Shown here in pieces: positions 49,756 to 58,890 of a stretch of 64,000 nucleotides of DNA. The notes below the pieces were generated by a model, which did not search any database, was not told the DNA's origin, and was given only the letters and a program-made list of their open reading frames with translations. The number at the start of each line of letters is the position of its first letter. Position 1 is the stretch's first letter. The DNA is from Pseudoflavonifractor_A sp022772585. Lineage in GTDB: Bacteria; Bacillota; Clostridia; Oscillospirales; Oscillospiraceae. The stretch covers positions 9,249-73,248 of the forward strand of contig NZ_JBQHUB010000012.1 in NCBI RefSeq assembly GCF_052065415.1, in the 5' to 3' direction. Position numbers and translations under genes: made by a program.

Positions 49756-50631
49756 TTAGACCTTGTCGGTGGCCTTTTCACCGAAGAGTCCGGTGGGCTT
49801 GGCCACCAGCACCACGATGAGCAGGGCGAAGGTGAACGCGTCGGAAAAGACTGTCCAGTCGGAGCCCTTGATGACCGTCTCGCAGATGCCGATGAGGAAC
49901 GCCCCGATGACGGCGCCGGGGATGGAGCCGATGCCGCCGAACACCGCCGCCACGAAGGCCTTCAGGCCGGGCATGGCGCCCGACAGGGGCACGATGGACT
50001 GGTAATTGGTGAAGTAGAGCATGGAGCCCACCGCCGCCAGGAAGGAGCCGATGATAAAGGTCATGGAGATGACCGAATTGATCTTGATGCCCATGAGCTG
50101 GCTGGTCTCAAAGTCCTTGGCCACCGCCCGCATGGCCATGCCGATCTTGGTGTGGTTGATGAGCTGGGTCAGGCCGATGACAAGGGCCAGCACCAGCACG
50201 GGCGTGACCAGGGTGACCCACTTGGTAGCAGCCCCCATCACCACCACCGTGTCCGACAGGAAGGGGATGGTGGGGTACATCTGGGGCAGGCCGCCGGTGA
50301 CATAGGTGGCCAGGTTCTGGAGCAGATAGCTCACGCCGATGGCCGAGATCATAACCGACATGCGGGGGGCGGAGCGCAGGGGCTTATAGGCCGCGCGCTC
50401 GATGACGAAGCCCAGGGCCACCGTGGCCGCCAGCACCAGCAGCATGGCCGCCGGCAGCGGCAGCCATGTCACGGTGTAGACCAGCAGCAGGCCGGCCACC
50501 ATGAACACGTCGCCGTGGGCAAAGTTGATCAGGCGGAGGATGCCGTACACCATGGTATAGCCGATGGCGATCAGGGCGTATTGTCCGCCCACCGAGATTC
50601 CGGAGAGCAGGATGGAAATAGCAAACTCCAC
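49756..50631 (-). CDS. livH: Branched-chain amino-acid ABC transporter permease LivH
   Basis: The 291-residue permease starts with a GTG at 50631, seven bases after AAAGGAGG; longer reads would pass through a strong hairpin. Motifs: SGISVGGQYALIAIGYTMVY, GILRLINFAHGDVFMVAGLL and QLMGIKINSVISMTFIIGSF. It is 14 bases before livM. Confidence 0.94.
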   Translation of the reverse strand: MEFAISILLSGISVGGQYALIAIGYTMVYGILRLINFAHGDVFMVAGLLLVYTVTWLPLPAAMLLVLAATVALGFVIERAAYKPLRSAPRMSVMISAIGVSYLLQNLATYVTGGLPQMYPTIPFLSDTVVVMGAATKWVTLVTPVLVLALVIGLTQLINHTKIGMAMRAVAKDFETSQLMGIKINSVISMTFIIGSFLAAVGSMLYFTNYQSIVPLSGAMPGLKAFVAAVFGGIGSIPGAVIGAFLIGICETVIKGSDWTVFSDAFTFALLIVVLVAKPTGLFGEKATDKV

Positions 50632-50655
50632 AGAGTTCCCTCCTTTGCGTGATTT

Positions 50656-50748
50656 GGGCTGTCTCGAAAAGAGCCATGGGCTCCTTTCGAGGCAGCCCAT
50701 CGCTGCGTCTGACACAGTGCTTGGCGGGGGCAGCCGCCCCCGCCAAGC
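50656..50748 (-). promoter_or_regulatory. Two long hairpins between livJ and livH
   Basis: One stem pairs 50656-50675 with 50679-50698 (18 of 20, centre GAGCCATGGGCTC); the other pairs GCTTGGCGGGGGC (50719-50731) with the perfect complement at 50736-50748. Neither is followed by a T-run on the minus strand. They probably stabilise the livJ 3' end so that binding protein exceeds permease. Confidence 0.65.
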
Positions 50749-50784
50749 CAGAATGTCTTATCTTGGTTCGCCGGAGACGGGCGC

Positions 50785-51984
50785 TCAGCCGGCCTGCTGC
50801 TCCTTTTCCAGCATCCAGGCGCTGTTGGCGTTGTCGGCCACCTTGATGTACGCGGTATCGCGGACGGCGTCGCCCACCTCGTCAAAGGCGATGGCGCCGG
50901 ACACGCCGGTGTAGGTCACGCCGGGCAGGGCGGCCTTGATGGCGGCGGGATCGGTGGAGCCGGCGGTCTTGATGGCCTCCAGTGCCACATAGTAGGCGTC
51001 ATAGCCCATGGCGGTGACGGCCGCGATGGTGTCGTTGCCGCCGTTGTTGGTCTTGGCGGTGGCGTCGCTGTTGATCCAGGCCTTGATGCCCTCGTCAAAC
51101 TCCGGAGAGCCGCCCTCCTGATAGAAGGTGGAGCAGTAGATCTGTACGCTGCTGCCGGCGGCGGCCTCCAGCACCATGTTGCTGTCCAGGGTATCGGAGC
51201 CCAGGATGGGGGCGGCGATATTCAGGGAGGCGGCCTGCTTCACGATCTGGGTAGAGTAGGCGATGGACACGGGGCAGAAGATAACGTCGGCGTTCTCGCT
51301 CTTGGCCTTGTTCAGGTAGGAGCTGAAGTCGGAGTTGTTGGTGGGGAAGGAGTCCTTGATGACCTTGCCGCCGCCGGCGGTGAAGGCCTGCTCAAAGTAG
51401 GAGATCAGGCCCTGGTCATACTCGTTGCCCAGCTCGCCCAGCAGATAGGCGGTCTTGGCGTCAAACTTCTCCTGGGCGAAATTGGCCAGGACGGTGCCCT
51501 GGAAGGGATCCAGGAAGCAGATACGGAAATAGTAGTCGTTGCCGGCGGTGACGTTGGGGTTGGTGCACGTCACGCCGATGGCGGCCAGTCCGGCATCGCC
51601 GAAGGTGGGGCCGGCAGCGATGGACACGCCGGAACCGTAGGAGCCCAGGACCAGGCTCACGCCCTCGTCCACCAGCTTGGAGGCGGCGGACACGGCCTTG
51701 TCGGTAGAAGAGCCGTTATCGGCATAGACCAGCTCGACCTGATAGGACTCACCGCCGATCTCCACGGTGGGAGTCTCCTTGTTGGCGTACTGCATGCCCA
51801 GCATCTCCTGCTTGCCGCCGGCGCCGGAGTCGCCGGTGGAGGGCTCGTATACGCCGATCTTCACGACCTTATCGCCGGCGGAGCTGCCGGGGGTCTGACT
51901 GTTGCCCGAGCCGCCGCAGCCGGCCAGGAGGCCCAGAGCCATAGCCCCGGCCAGGACGAGAGACAAAGCTTTGTTGCGTTTCAT
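50785..51984 (-). CDS. livJ: Branched-chain amino-acid ABC transporter substrate-binding lipoprotein
   Basis: The 399-residue protein has a lipoprotein signal ending LLAGCGGS (Cys23) and a type I binding fold (Peripla_BP_6): KIGVYEPSTGDSGAGGKQEM, YADNGSSTDKAVSAASKLVD, VLGSYGSGVSIAAGPTFGDA and GYDAYYVALEAIKTAGSTD. It is the first gene of the livJHMGF operon and captures Leu, Ile or Val, or related compounds. Confidence 0.93.
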   Translation of the reverse strand: MKRNKALSLVLAGAMALGLLAGCGGSGNSQTPGSSAGDKVVKIGVYEPSTGDSGAGGKQEMLGMQYANKETPTVEIGGESYQVELVYADNGSSTDKAVSAASKLVDEGVSLVLGSYGSGVSIAAGPTFGDAGLAAIGVTCTNPNVTAGNDYYFRICFLDPFQGTVLANFAQEKFDAKTAYLLGELGNEYDQGLISYFEQAFTAGGGKVIKDSFPTNNSDFSSYLNKAKSENADVIFCPVSIAYSTQIVKQAASLNIAAPILGSDTLDSNMVLEAAAGSSVQIYCSTFYQEGGSPEFDEGIKAWINSDATAKTNNGGNDTIAAVTAMGYDAYYVALEAIKTAGSTDPAAIKAALPGVTYTGVSGAIAFDEVGDAVRDTAYIKVADNANSAWMLEKEQQAG

Positions 51985-52030
51985 TTCATTTCCTCCTTGC
52001 GTGTGGGTCGCCCCACTGTATTTGCTACGC

Positions 52031-52082
52031 AGACAAATGTATTTGTCTCATCTATTATACGTCCTTTCTCTATGAATTGCAA
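52031..52082 (-). promoter_or_regulatory. liv operon promoter with palindrome at the start site
   Basis: On the minus strand TTGCAA (52077-52082), 17 bases, TATAAT (52054-52059). The perfect palindrome AGACAAATGTATTTGTCT (52031-52048) covers the predicted start and looks like an operator. The rest of the gap up to 52321 holds no gene that I can support. Confidence 0.6.
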
Positions 52083-52321
52083 CAGTTTTATTTTCTTCTT
52101 TCATTTCCAGCCTTTGAAATTTCAGGGCTATTCCCGCTTTCACGTCCCAAACTTAATAAAGAGCGGCCCTTTTTCTCCCCACAGCGCCCGGGCGCAGGTC
52201 TTTTTTCCATCTGCCCGCCGGAGGCAGTTCTTTCCGGATGTCCGCTTCCCGCGCACATCCATGCTCCGGCGGTATTTGCAGTCCGGCCTGCCGGGCGCTG
52301 CAAGTTCTCCCGCTCCGCCCT

Positions 52322-53188
52322 TCAGGGCATCACGGTGACGGTCTGGGTACAGGAAAAGGTCTCTCCCGGCTCCAGCAGGCGGACAGCGGGACGGTGGAAC
52401 AGGTCGTGGTCTCCGCCGGCGGCGTCAGGCAGGCCGTGCCAGGGCTCGATGCAGACAAAGCGCATGGGGCCCGGTTTGGACCAGAGCAGCACATAGGGGA
52501 AGCCCTCCATCCCCAGGCGGAGCGCGGGGCCCGGCTCCTTTGTGCCCAGCTCGATCCACCGGGTGCGCAGCCCCCTCAGGCAGATGGAGTCCTGCTCGAA
52601 GAGCCGGTCGTCCAGCGCCACCCGGTCCTGCCCGGTGAACCGGGGGCGGGTGCCGGTGACGAATCCCTCCGGCGTCAGTACCTCCTCCGGCTCCTCCGGC
52701 CCCTCGAACCGCAGCTCGTGGCCGAGGGTGTCCAGTCCCTCTGTCAGGGGCAGGGCAAAGGCATAATGGAACCCGGCCTGGAAGGGCATGGTCCGTCCGT
52801 CCAGATTGGCCACCCGGTAGGTGGAGCGCAGGGTGCGCCCCTCCACCTCGTAGACCGTCTCAAACCGGAATTTCCACGGATAGCGCGCCAGCGTCTCCTC
52901 CGACCAGTCCAGCCGGAACACCAGTCTTTTCTCATCCCGCTCGATCAGGGTATGCTCATACTCCCGGGCAAAGCCATGGGGGCCGTTCTCATACCGCCGT
53001 CCGTCCTGTTCAAAGTACCCGTCCTTCAGCCGGCCGCACCAGGGAAAGCAGGCGGGGGCACGGCGGCCCCACACCGCCTTGTCGCCGCTCCACATCCATT
53101 CCCGGCCGCCGCACCGCAGGGACTGGAGCTCTGCTCCCATTCCCCGCACCGTGATCTCCAGCCCGGCTCCCTTGATCTGCTCATCCAT
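52322..53188 (-). CDS. Aldose 1-epimerase family protein
   Basis: The 288-residue protein starts at the ATG at 53188 behind AAGGAGG. The galactose-mutarotase beta-sandwich fold is shown by MGAELQSLRCGGREWMWSGD, VWGRRAPACFPWCGRLKDG, PHGFAREYEHTLIERDE and FVCIEPWHGLPDAAGGDHDL. The class is close to LacX-type and glucose-6-phosphate epimerases; the catalytic His in GPHGFA and a late Glu/His are present. The substrate is unknown and no sugar genes are adjacent. Confidence 0.88.
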   Translation of the reverse strand: MDEQIKGAGLEITVRGMGAELQSLRCGGREWMWSGDKAVWGRRAPACFPWCGRLKDGYFEQDGRRYENGPHGFAREYEHTLIERDEKRLVFRLDWSEETLARYPWKFRFETVYEVEGRTLRSTYRVANLDGRTMPFQAGFHYAFALPLTEGLDTLGHELRFEGPEEPEEVLTPEGFVTGTRPRFTGQDRVALDDRLFEQDSICLRGLRTRWIELGTKEPGPALRLGMEGFPYVLLWSKPGPMRFVCIEPWHGLPDAAGGDHDLFHRPAVRLLEPGETFSCTQTVTVMP

Positions 53189-53463
53189 GTGGCTTCCTCC
53201 TTGTTCGGTATTTTCTTCATTGTACTCTGTTTCCCTCTCCGGAGCAAGGCGCTCCGCGGCCGGCCGGCGGCTCAGGGCCGGGCAGGACGCTTTCCGAAGC
53301 CGAAACATCCTGTTCCTCCCCGCAAATTATGGTATTTGCAATTCCGTTTTGTATGCGATAAACTATCTGCAATCATTCCTTTTCGCTGAGCCTGTCAACT
53401 GCCATACTGCCTGTGCCGCGTATTTCTTTTCAAACCGTGCCCGATATGACAAGGAGGGAGATC

Positions 53464-54675
53464 ATGCTTTTGGACCGCGATACCGCCATATGTATTCTCA
53501 AAAAGTTGGAATCCGTCCAGCCGTTCCCGGTCCATATCATGGACCGGGAGGGAATCGTCATCGCTTCTTCCGTTCCGCAGCGGGTCGGGCAGTTAAATGC
53601 CGCCGCGGTCCAGTATTTACAGCGTTCCTGTTCCCCCGGCCGGATACCGGCCGCCGAAGCGGATGCCGCTCCGTCTTCCATCGCCTGCGTGACCCTGCGT
53701 CACCGGATCGCAGGCGCCATTGAGCTGGAGAATCTGCCGGCTTCAGACAGCGCCTGCCTCGAACTGGCAAAAACCGTTGCCGAGCTGATGCTGGAACGTG
53801 AGGATCGAAACAGCAAGCAAAAAGAAAGCGGCTCTTCCCTCGGCAATACGCTCTCCGTGCTGGTAGGCGTCCATCCGCAGGACCCCGGACAGCTCATAAA
53901 GGATCTGCAGCACCTGGGGGTGGATCTTTCCATTCCACGCACCTCTCTGCTCCTCCAACTATCCAAGACGGACACGATCGACCTTCCCAGCGGGAACCGC
54001 AGACTTGTCCTTGACAAAAAACAGTATCTGTATTCCGTGGAGCAATTCTTAAATCAACTCCCCAACTATTTTTATCAGAAGCAGGATCTGATCCTGACCG
54101 ACACATCCGAGCAGAACGCCATCGTTCTGTCCGTCAACCGCAGAAAAGAGCCCGAGTCCAACGCCATGTACCTGTTTGATCTGTGCAGGAGCCTGGCGGA
54201 TATTGCAAAGAAAGATTATTGCCTGGTCCTGCATGCCGTCGTCGGGATCCAATGCTGCGATCTTTCCGACTACGAGAGGCAGTATGAGCAGTTGACACTG
54301 CGCCTTTCCTCCGGCAAGCTGCTTTATCCCGAGCGAAACGTCTTTTTGGGCAATTCCATCGTGCTGGGCAATTTTATCGCCCACACCTCCAGGAAGGTCC
54401 TTCAAAACATCGTCTCTTTTGTATACGGGCGCCTGCTCGCGTCCAAAATGGATCAGATCCTGCTGGAGACCCTGAAAACATATTTTGAATGTGATCTCAA
54501 TCTGACCGTGACCGCCCAAAAGCTTTATACCCACCGGAACACATTGCAGCATCGGTTTAAAAAGATCGAGGAGCTCACCGGCTTCTCCGTCCACACCACG
54601 GACGGTCTGTTGACCCTGCGGCTTGCATTCCTGTGTTACAGCAGGCTGCAGGCCGCAGAGGAGGACGCTCCATAG
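53464..54675 (+). CDS. CdaR/PucR-type regulator of the adjacent catabolic cluster
   Basis: The 403-residue protein starts at the ATG at 53464 behind AAGGAGG. Residues 1-115 resemble the sugar-diacid recognition domain (DRDTAICILKKLESVQPFPV, IMDREGIVIASSVPQRVGQL), as in CdaR. The C-terminal HTH_30 reads LKTYFECDLNLTVTAQKLYT and HRNTLQHRFKKIEELTGFSV. A possible promoter is TTGCAA (53336-53341) with TAAACT 17 bases on. Sugar-diacid or carboxylate sensing fits the downstream anion transporter and carboxylate-type enzymes. Confidence 0.88.
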   Translation: MLLDRDTAICILKKLESVQPFPVHIMDREGIVIASSVPQRVGQLNAAAVQYLQRSCSPGRIPAAEADAAPSSIACVTLRHRIAGAIELENLPASDSACLELAKTVAELMLEREDRNSKQKESGSSLGNTLSVLVGVHPQDPGQLIKDLQHLGVDLSIPRTSLLLQLSKTDTIDLPSGNRRLVLDKKQYLYSVEQFLNQLPNYFYQKQDLILTDTSEQNAIVLSVNRRKEPESNAMYLFDLCRSLADIAKKDYCLVLHAVVGIQCCDLSDYERQYEQLTLRLSSGKLLYPERNVFLGNSIVLGNFIAHTSRKVLQNIVSFVYGRLLASKMDQILLETLKTYFECDLNLTVTAQKLYTHRNTLQHRFKKIEELTGFSVHTTDGLLTLRLAFLCYSRLQAAEEDAP

Positions 54676-54766
54676 CGGTGGAGGACCGTCCCTCACGCTC
54701 TTCCGCTTTCAAATAGATCCAAGCGGTAAATATAAAATTTTCCTATAAAATTGCACAAAATCCCGC

Positions 54767-54819
54767 AAAATATCTGCGGATCTGTTGTTCGTTTGAACAA
54801 CAGATCCGCAGATATTTTT
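54767..54819 (+). terminator. Terminator with a 24-bp perfect stem after the regulator gene
   Basis: The arm at 54767-54790 pairs without mismatch with 54795-54818 around a GTTT loop, T-rich end. The remaining gap to 54985 has a TATAAT at 54833-54838 without a convincing -35, so the cluster promoter is not settled. Confidence 0.85.
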
Positions 54820-54985
54820 GTCCATCCATTATTATAATGTACAATGCTTTTCCCGGCCGGATTTAGTACCATTGTGTCGTAAAAAAGCACCTGCAGGTTC
54901 AATTCCCAAAGTGATGCCTCCAGGCCAGGGGCACCGTCTCCGCGGTGAAGCGCGCGGCAATTTATCATAATTGGGGGAATGTGAC

Positions 54986-56047
54986 ATGAAGAAAATCGCA
55001 GTTATGGGCACAGGCGGCACCGGATGCACCGTCGCCTCTGAGCTTTCCATGCGCGGATACGAGGTGTGGCTGTGCGACGTCTTCCAGAAGGAAGGAGACC
55101 AAATCTCCACAGAATATTCCGTGATGATGGAGCTCTCGGGCGCCATTGAGGGGACGGCCGCCATCCACGCGGTCACAAACGACGTGAAGGCCACGCTGAG
55201 CGGTGCGGAGCTGGTCATCTGCTGTACGATCTCCAACCTGGATGAGCAGGTGGCCCGTCTGATCGCGCCCCACCTTGAGCCGGGCGCCGCTGTGCTCGTG
55301 AGCGCCGGAAATCTGGGCTCGCTCATCTACCACAGGGTCTTTCAGGAGTATGGCGTCAACGATGTGGTGGTGGGCGACACCTGCGGCAACCTGTTCTCCT
55401 GCCGCCGGCTGGGAGACCGGCAGGCCTTTGCCTGCAACGCATACAGGCCCAAAAAAGCCGCCGCCTTCCCCGCCCGGGATACCGCGCGGCTGGTCAAGGC
55501 CTTTGAGGGAGTATATGAGCTCATCCCCGCCAGCTCTATTCTGGAGACCGCCTTCAACGCGCCCAACCTGCTCAGCCATATCTCACTGACCATCGTGAAC
55601 GCGGGGGCCATTGAGAATGCCAGGGAGCCCTATTACATTTTCAAACAGGGCATCTGCCGGAGCACGCTGAATCTGGCGGACGGCATGTGGGCCGAGAAAA
55701 AGAAGGTCATGGACGCCCTGGGCCTCCCCTGTACTCCGTCGCCCTCGGGCAACCACCGCAAATATGCGGATCCCACCATCCACCAGTTTGACCACTTCAA
55801 GAACCTGATCGGGCCTGACAGCCTCTCCTCCCGGTACATCACCGAGGATATCCCCATCCTGGGCTGTCTGTTCCTGTCTGTGGCAAAGGCGGTGGGCGTG
55901 GAGACGCCGCTGTACGCCGCCATGGTGAAGGTGGCCGAGGCCATCAACCAGACGCCCTACTATGAACAGGGCCGGACATTGAAGAACCTGGGGCTGGATC
56001 ACCTGCATGGCATTCAGATCCTGAAGTACTTCGAAGAGGGAGAATGA
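54986..56047 (+). CDS. NAD(P)-dependent dehydrogenase of the octopine/nopaline dehydrogenase family
   Basis: The 353-residue protein starts at the ATG at 54986. The Rossmann motif is IAVMGTGGTGCTVASELSMR (Gly8, Gly10, Gly13). The second half is helical and carries the family catalytic region with NAPNLLSHISLTIVNAGAIE and conserved His in PTIHQFDHFKN. Family members reductively join or oxidise amino and keto or hydroxy acids. It is the first enzyme of the cluster and is followed 52 bases later by an anion transporter, so it may oxidise a 2-hydroxy or N-substituted acid. The substrate is not known. Confidence 0.8.
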   Translation: MKKIAVMGTGGTGCTVASELSMRGYEVWLCDVFQKEGDQISTEYSVMMELSGAIEGTAAIHAVTNDVKATLSGAELVICCTISNLDEQVARLIAPHLEPGAAVLVSAGNLGSLIYHRVFQEYGVNDVVVGDTCGNLFSCRRLGDRQAFACNAYRPKKAAAFPARDTARLVKAFEGVYELIPASSILETAFNAPNLLSHISLTIVNAGAIENAREPYYIFKQGICRSTLNLADGMWAEKKKVMDALGLPCTPSPSGNHRKYADPTIHQFDHFKNLIGPDSLSSRYITEDIPILGCLFLSVAKAVGVETPLYAAMVKVAEAINQTPYYEQGRTLKNLGLDHLHGIQILKYFEEGE

Positions 56048-56099
56048 GCGGTCTTTGTACCGTGTTGTGTGAGAGACAAAGAAGAAGGGAGTAAACAAA

Positions 56100-57581
56100 A
56101 TGGGTAAAACTGCCGCCATCGAAAAAAAGAACTCACCGATGAAATATGTCCACATCGCGATCTCCATCCTGCTGATGTTCGGGTTTGGCTATCTGCCGGC
56201 CTTCTCCACCGTGACGCCTCTGGGCATGAAGCTTCTGGGCGTATTTATCGGCGTCATTTACGCCTATTCCACCTGTGAGATCATCTGGCCCTCGCTGCTG
56301 GCGATCATCGCCTTCGCCATGACCGGCTATACCTCGGGCATTGCCGAGACGGTCTCTCTGACACTGGGCAGCTCTCTGGTCTTCCAGGTCATCACCCAGT
56401 ATTTCACCACCGGCGCCATCGTCATTTACGGCGTGAGCAAGTGGCTGATCCGCAAGACCCTGTCCATCAAGGCCTTCCACCGGCGTCCCAAGCTGTATAC
56501 CTGGTCCTTCATGTTCCTGACCATGTGGTGCTGCATCGTCATGGAGACCATTCCCCTGTTCCTGCTGCTCTACAGCATCTGGAACGATATCGCGGAGAAC
56601 TGCGGCTATGACAAGAACAGCTCCTTCCGCTATTACGGCTTCGGCGGTATCCTGCTGGCTGAGATGCTGGGCGTTTCCATGATGCCCTACAAGAGCTGGC
56701 AGATGGGCCTTGCCAAGAGCTGGGCCAACATTACCGGCACGGCCATCAATCTGGGGCAGATGTTCATGTGCACCGCCGTCATCGGCACCATCGTCATCAC
56801 TTCCTATATTTTCCTGGGCGCCAGGCTCTTCAAGGTGGATTTCTCCATGATGGAGGCCTTTGATGTGGAAAAGCTGGGCGAGGAGAGCAAGCACCTGCGT
56901 CCCAGATGCCAGCGCATCCTGATCGTCTATCTCATCACGGTGTTCCTTGCCATTTTCGCCGGTACGTTCAAGGGCAACGCGCTGTCCAGCTTCATCAACG
57001 GCTCGCTGTCCGTGGCCGGCCTCTTCTGCCTGTGCACCGCCATCCTGATGATCCTCCCCTCCGGCGAGGGAGACGGCAAGGCCGCCATCGTCTTCAACGA
57101 CATCAAGAATACCGATGCCGCCGTTTCCTGGCCCGTGATCTGGATGATCGCCGTTACCATTCCTCTTGCTACCGCCGTCACCTCGGAGGGGACCGGTATC
57201 TCCGCCTGGCTGCAGGAGCTGTTCACTCCCGTATTCGGAGGCCGCAGCCCGGTGTTCCTGATGATCCTGACCATCGTCCTCATGGTGTTCCTGACCAACG
57301 TGGGCTCCAACATCGCCCTGGGCAATCTGATGATCGCAGTCATCAGCCCCTTCATCGTCTCCTCCGGCGCCAATCCCATGTTCTTCGGCTGCGCGCTGAT
57401 CTACGCCTGCAACATCGGCATCTTCCTGCCCGGTTCCTCCGCTCCCGCCTCCATTTTCCATGGCCGCAGCGAGATCCCGGATCCCAAGATGCGCATGAAG
57501 GTTACCGGCCTGGCCATCGGCCTGCATGTGCTGGTCTCCTGCATCGTGTTCACCATCGCGATGCTGCTGACAAACGGATAA
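56100..57581 (+). CDS. SLC13/DASS-type anion (di- or tricarboxylate) transporter
   Basis: The 493-residue membrane protein has about eleven helices. DASS-like landmarks are the repeated re-entrant regions: first half TCEIIWPSLLAIIAFAMTGY and TGAIVIYGVSKWLIRKTLSI, second half VFLTNVGSNIALGNLMIAVI with the Ser-Asn-Ile substrate/Na+ loop. It shares little with well-studied members, so the substrate is open. Within the cluster it would import the carboxylate handled by the neighbouring enzymes. Confidence 0.82.
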   Translation: MGKTAAIEKKNSPMKYVHIAISILLMFGFGYLPAFSTVTPLGMKLLGVFIGVIYAYSTCEIIWPSLLAIIAFAMTGYTSGIAETVSLTLGSSLVFQVITQYFTTGAIVIYGVSKWLIRKTLSIKAFHRRPKLYTWSFMFLTMWCCIVMETIPLFLLLYSIWNDIAENCGYDKNSSFRYYGFGGILLAEMLGVSMMPYKSWQMGLAKSWANITGTAINLGQMFMCTAVIGTIVITSYIFLGARLFKVDFSMMEAFDVEKLGEESKHLRPRCQRILIVYLITVFLAIFAGTFKGNALSSFINGSLSVAGLFCLCTAILMILPSGEGDGKAAIVFNDIKNTDAAVSWPVIWMIAVTIPLATAVTSEGTGISAWLQELFTPVFGGRSPVFLMILTIVLMVFLTNVGSNIALGNLMIAVISPFIVSSGANPMFFGCALIYACNIGIFLPGSSAPASIFHGRSEIPDPKMRMKVTGLAIGLHVLVSCIVFTIAMLLTNG

Positions 57582-57612
57582 AAAATTTCCCGACAGAAGG
57601 GACTGAGACGCT

Positions 57613-58890
57613 ATGAGCAGAATGGCCATTGTTGGCTTCGGCGCCGCAGGATATAACGGCGCCAAGGCCGTGCGGCAGCTGTCTCCCGAAGCGGAGATCG
57701 ACATCTACTCCGACACCGCTCTGGGGCCGTACAATCCCATGCTCACTACCTATTATGTGAAGGGGGCCATCCCCTATGAGGCGATGTTCCCCTACGGCTC
57801 TCCGGAACAGGTCTGCGCGGAGCTGAAGCTGAACTATCATAAAAACCGTCCGGTGACCGGACTCCTTCCGGAAGAAAAAACTCTTTGCTTTGCCGACGGC
57901 GGCCGTGAGAAATACGACAAAATCCTGATCAGCACGGGGGCCTCCGCCATCATGCCGCCCATCCCGGGACTGGACCTGTCTGGCGTGATCAAAATGCGCA
58001 CGGCGGAGGACGCCCTCCGTCTGAAGGGGATGCTGGACAGCGGGGTGGTAAAAAGCGGCCTCGTGATCGGCTCCTCCTGGGTCGGCATCAAGGTCGTGGA
58101 GGATCTGGTGGAACGGGGCGTCGCCTGCACCCTTGTGGACGGCGCCGACCAGATGTTCTGCACCGCCACCTTCAGGGAGACGGCCCGGCGCATCCAGCGG
58201 GATCTGGAGGCCATGGGCGTGACCGTCCGCTGCGGCCAGATGCTCTCCTGCATCCAGCGGGAGGAGGACGGCCGGCTCACCGCCGTCATGAAGAGCGGCG
58301 AGCGCTTCACTGCGGACACCGTGGCGGTGTGTATCGGCGTGCGGATGAATGTGGGGTTCCTCAAGGACAGCGGCATTGCCATAAACCGGGGCATTCTGGT
58401 GGACCGGCAGATGCGCACCAGCTGCCAGGGGATCTATGCGGCGGGTGACTGCTGTGAGGCTGTGGATATCCAGAGCGGCACGCCCCGGAACATCGGCGTC
58501 TGGTACAACGCGGTGCGCCAGGGCCTGACCGCCGGTACGAACATGGCCGGCGGCAGCATGGAATTCGACGCCAATGTCCTGGTGAATCTGGCCCACTACC
58601 TGCACTATGATTTCATCAGCATCGGAGACGTCAGCTCCTGCAGGCCGTCGGACGAGGTCTATGAGTACGAGGACGGGCGGTATTACATTCGGGCCGCCCG
58701 GGACGGCCGGACCGTCAAGTGCATCAATATCATCGGAGCTGCGCTCTGCAGCGGCATCGTGAAGAACGCTTTTATCAAATCCATCGAAAGCCCCGATTCC
58801 GCGCTGAGCACCCAGACCATCTGTTTCCTGAAAAAAGAAGGGATTCCGGACGGCTTCATCAAATTCTTGGGAGGGGACCCTCTTGACTGA
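57613..58890 (+). CDS. FAD-dependent NAD(P)H oxidoreductase
   Basis: The 425-residue protein has the FAD dinucleotide motif VGFGAAGYNGAKAV at the N-terminus, the NAD(P) motif LVIGSSWVGIKVVEDLVERG near 150, and the late FAD motif RTSCQGIYAAGDCCEAVD. It belongs to the pyridine-nucleotide-disulphide fold but has no redox CxxxxC pair. It overlaps the molybdoenzyme gene by eight bases, so it is likely the NAD(P)H-side electron module for that enzyme via the ferredoxin subunit. Confidence 0.88.
   Translation: MSRMAIVGFGAAGYNGAKAVRQLSPEAEIDIYSDTALGPYNPMLTTYYVKGAIPYEAMFPYGSPEQVCAELKLNYHKNRPVTGLLPEEKTLCFADGGREKYDKILISTGASAIMPPIPGLDLSGVIKMRTAEDALRLKGMLDSGVVKSGLVIGSSWVGIKVVEDLVERGVACTLVDGADQMFCTATFRETARRIQRDLEAMGVTVRCGQMLSCIQREEDGRLTAVMKSGERFTADTVAVCIGVRMNVGFLKDSGIAINRGILVDRQMRTSCQGIYAAGDCCEAVDIQSGTPRNIGVWYNAVRQGLTAGTNMAGGSMEFDANVLVNLAHYLHYDFISIGDVSSCRPSDEVYEYEDGRYYIRAARDGRTVKCINIIGAALCSGIVKNAFIKSIESPDSALSTQTICFLKKEGIPDGFIKFLGGDPLD

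Noticed and set aside
54895..54930. GGTTCAATTCC resembling a tRNA T-arm
   Set aside because: No acceptor, D or anticodon arms can be placed around it.
54693..54968. 91-codon minus-strand frame over the terminator after the CdaR-type gene
   Set aside because: It reads through a 24-bp perfect terminator stem and has no ribosome site or recognisable product.
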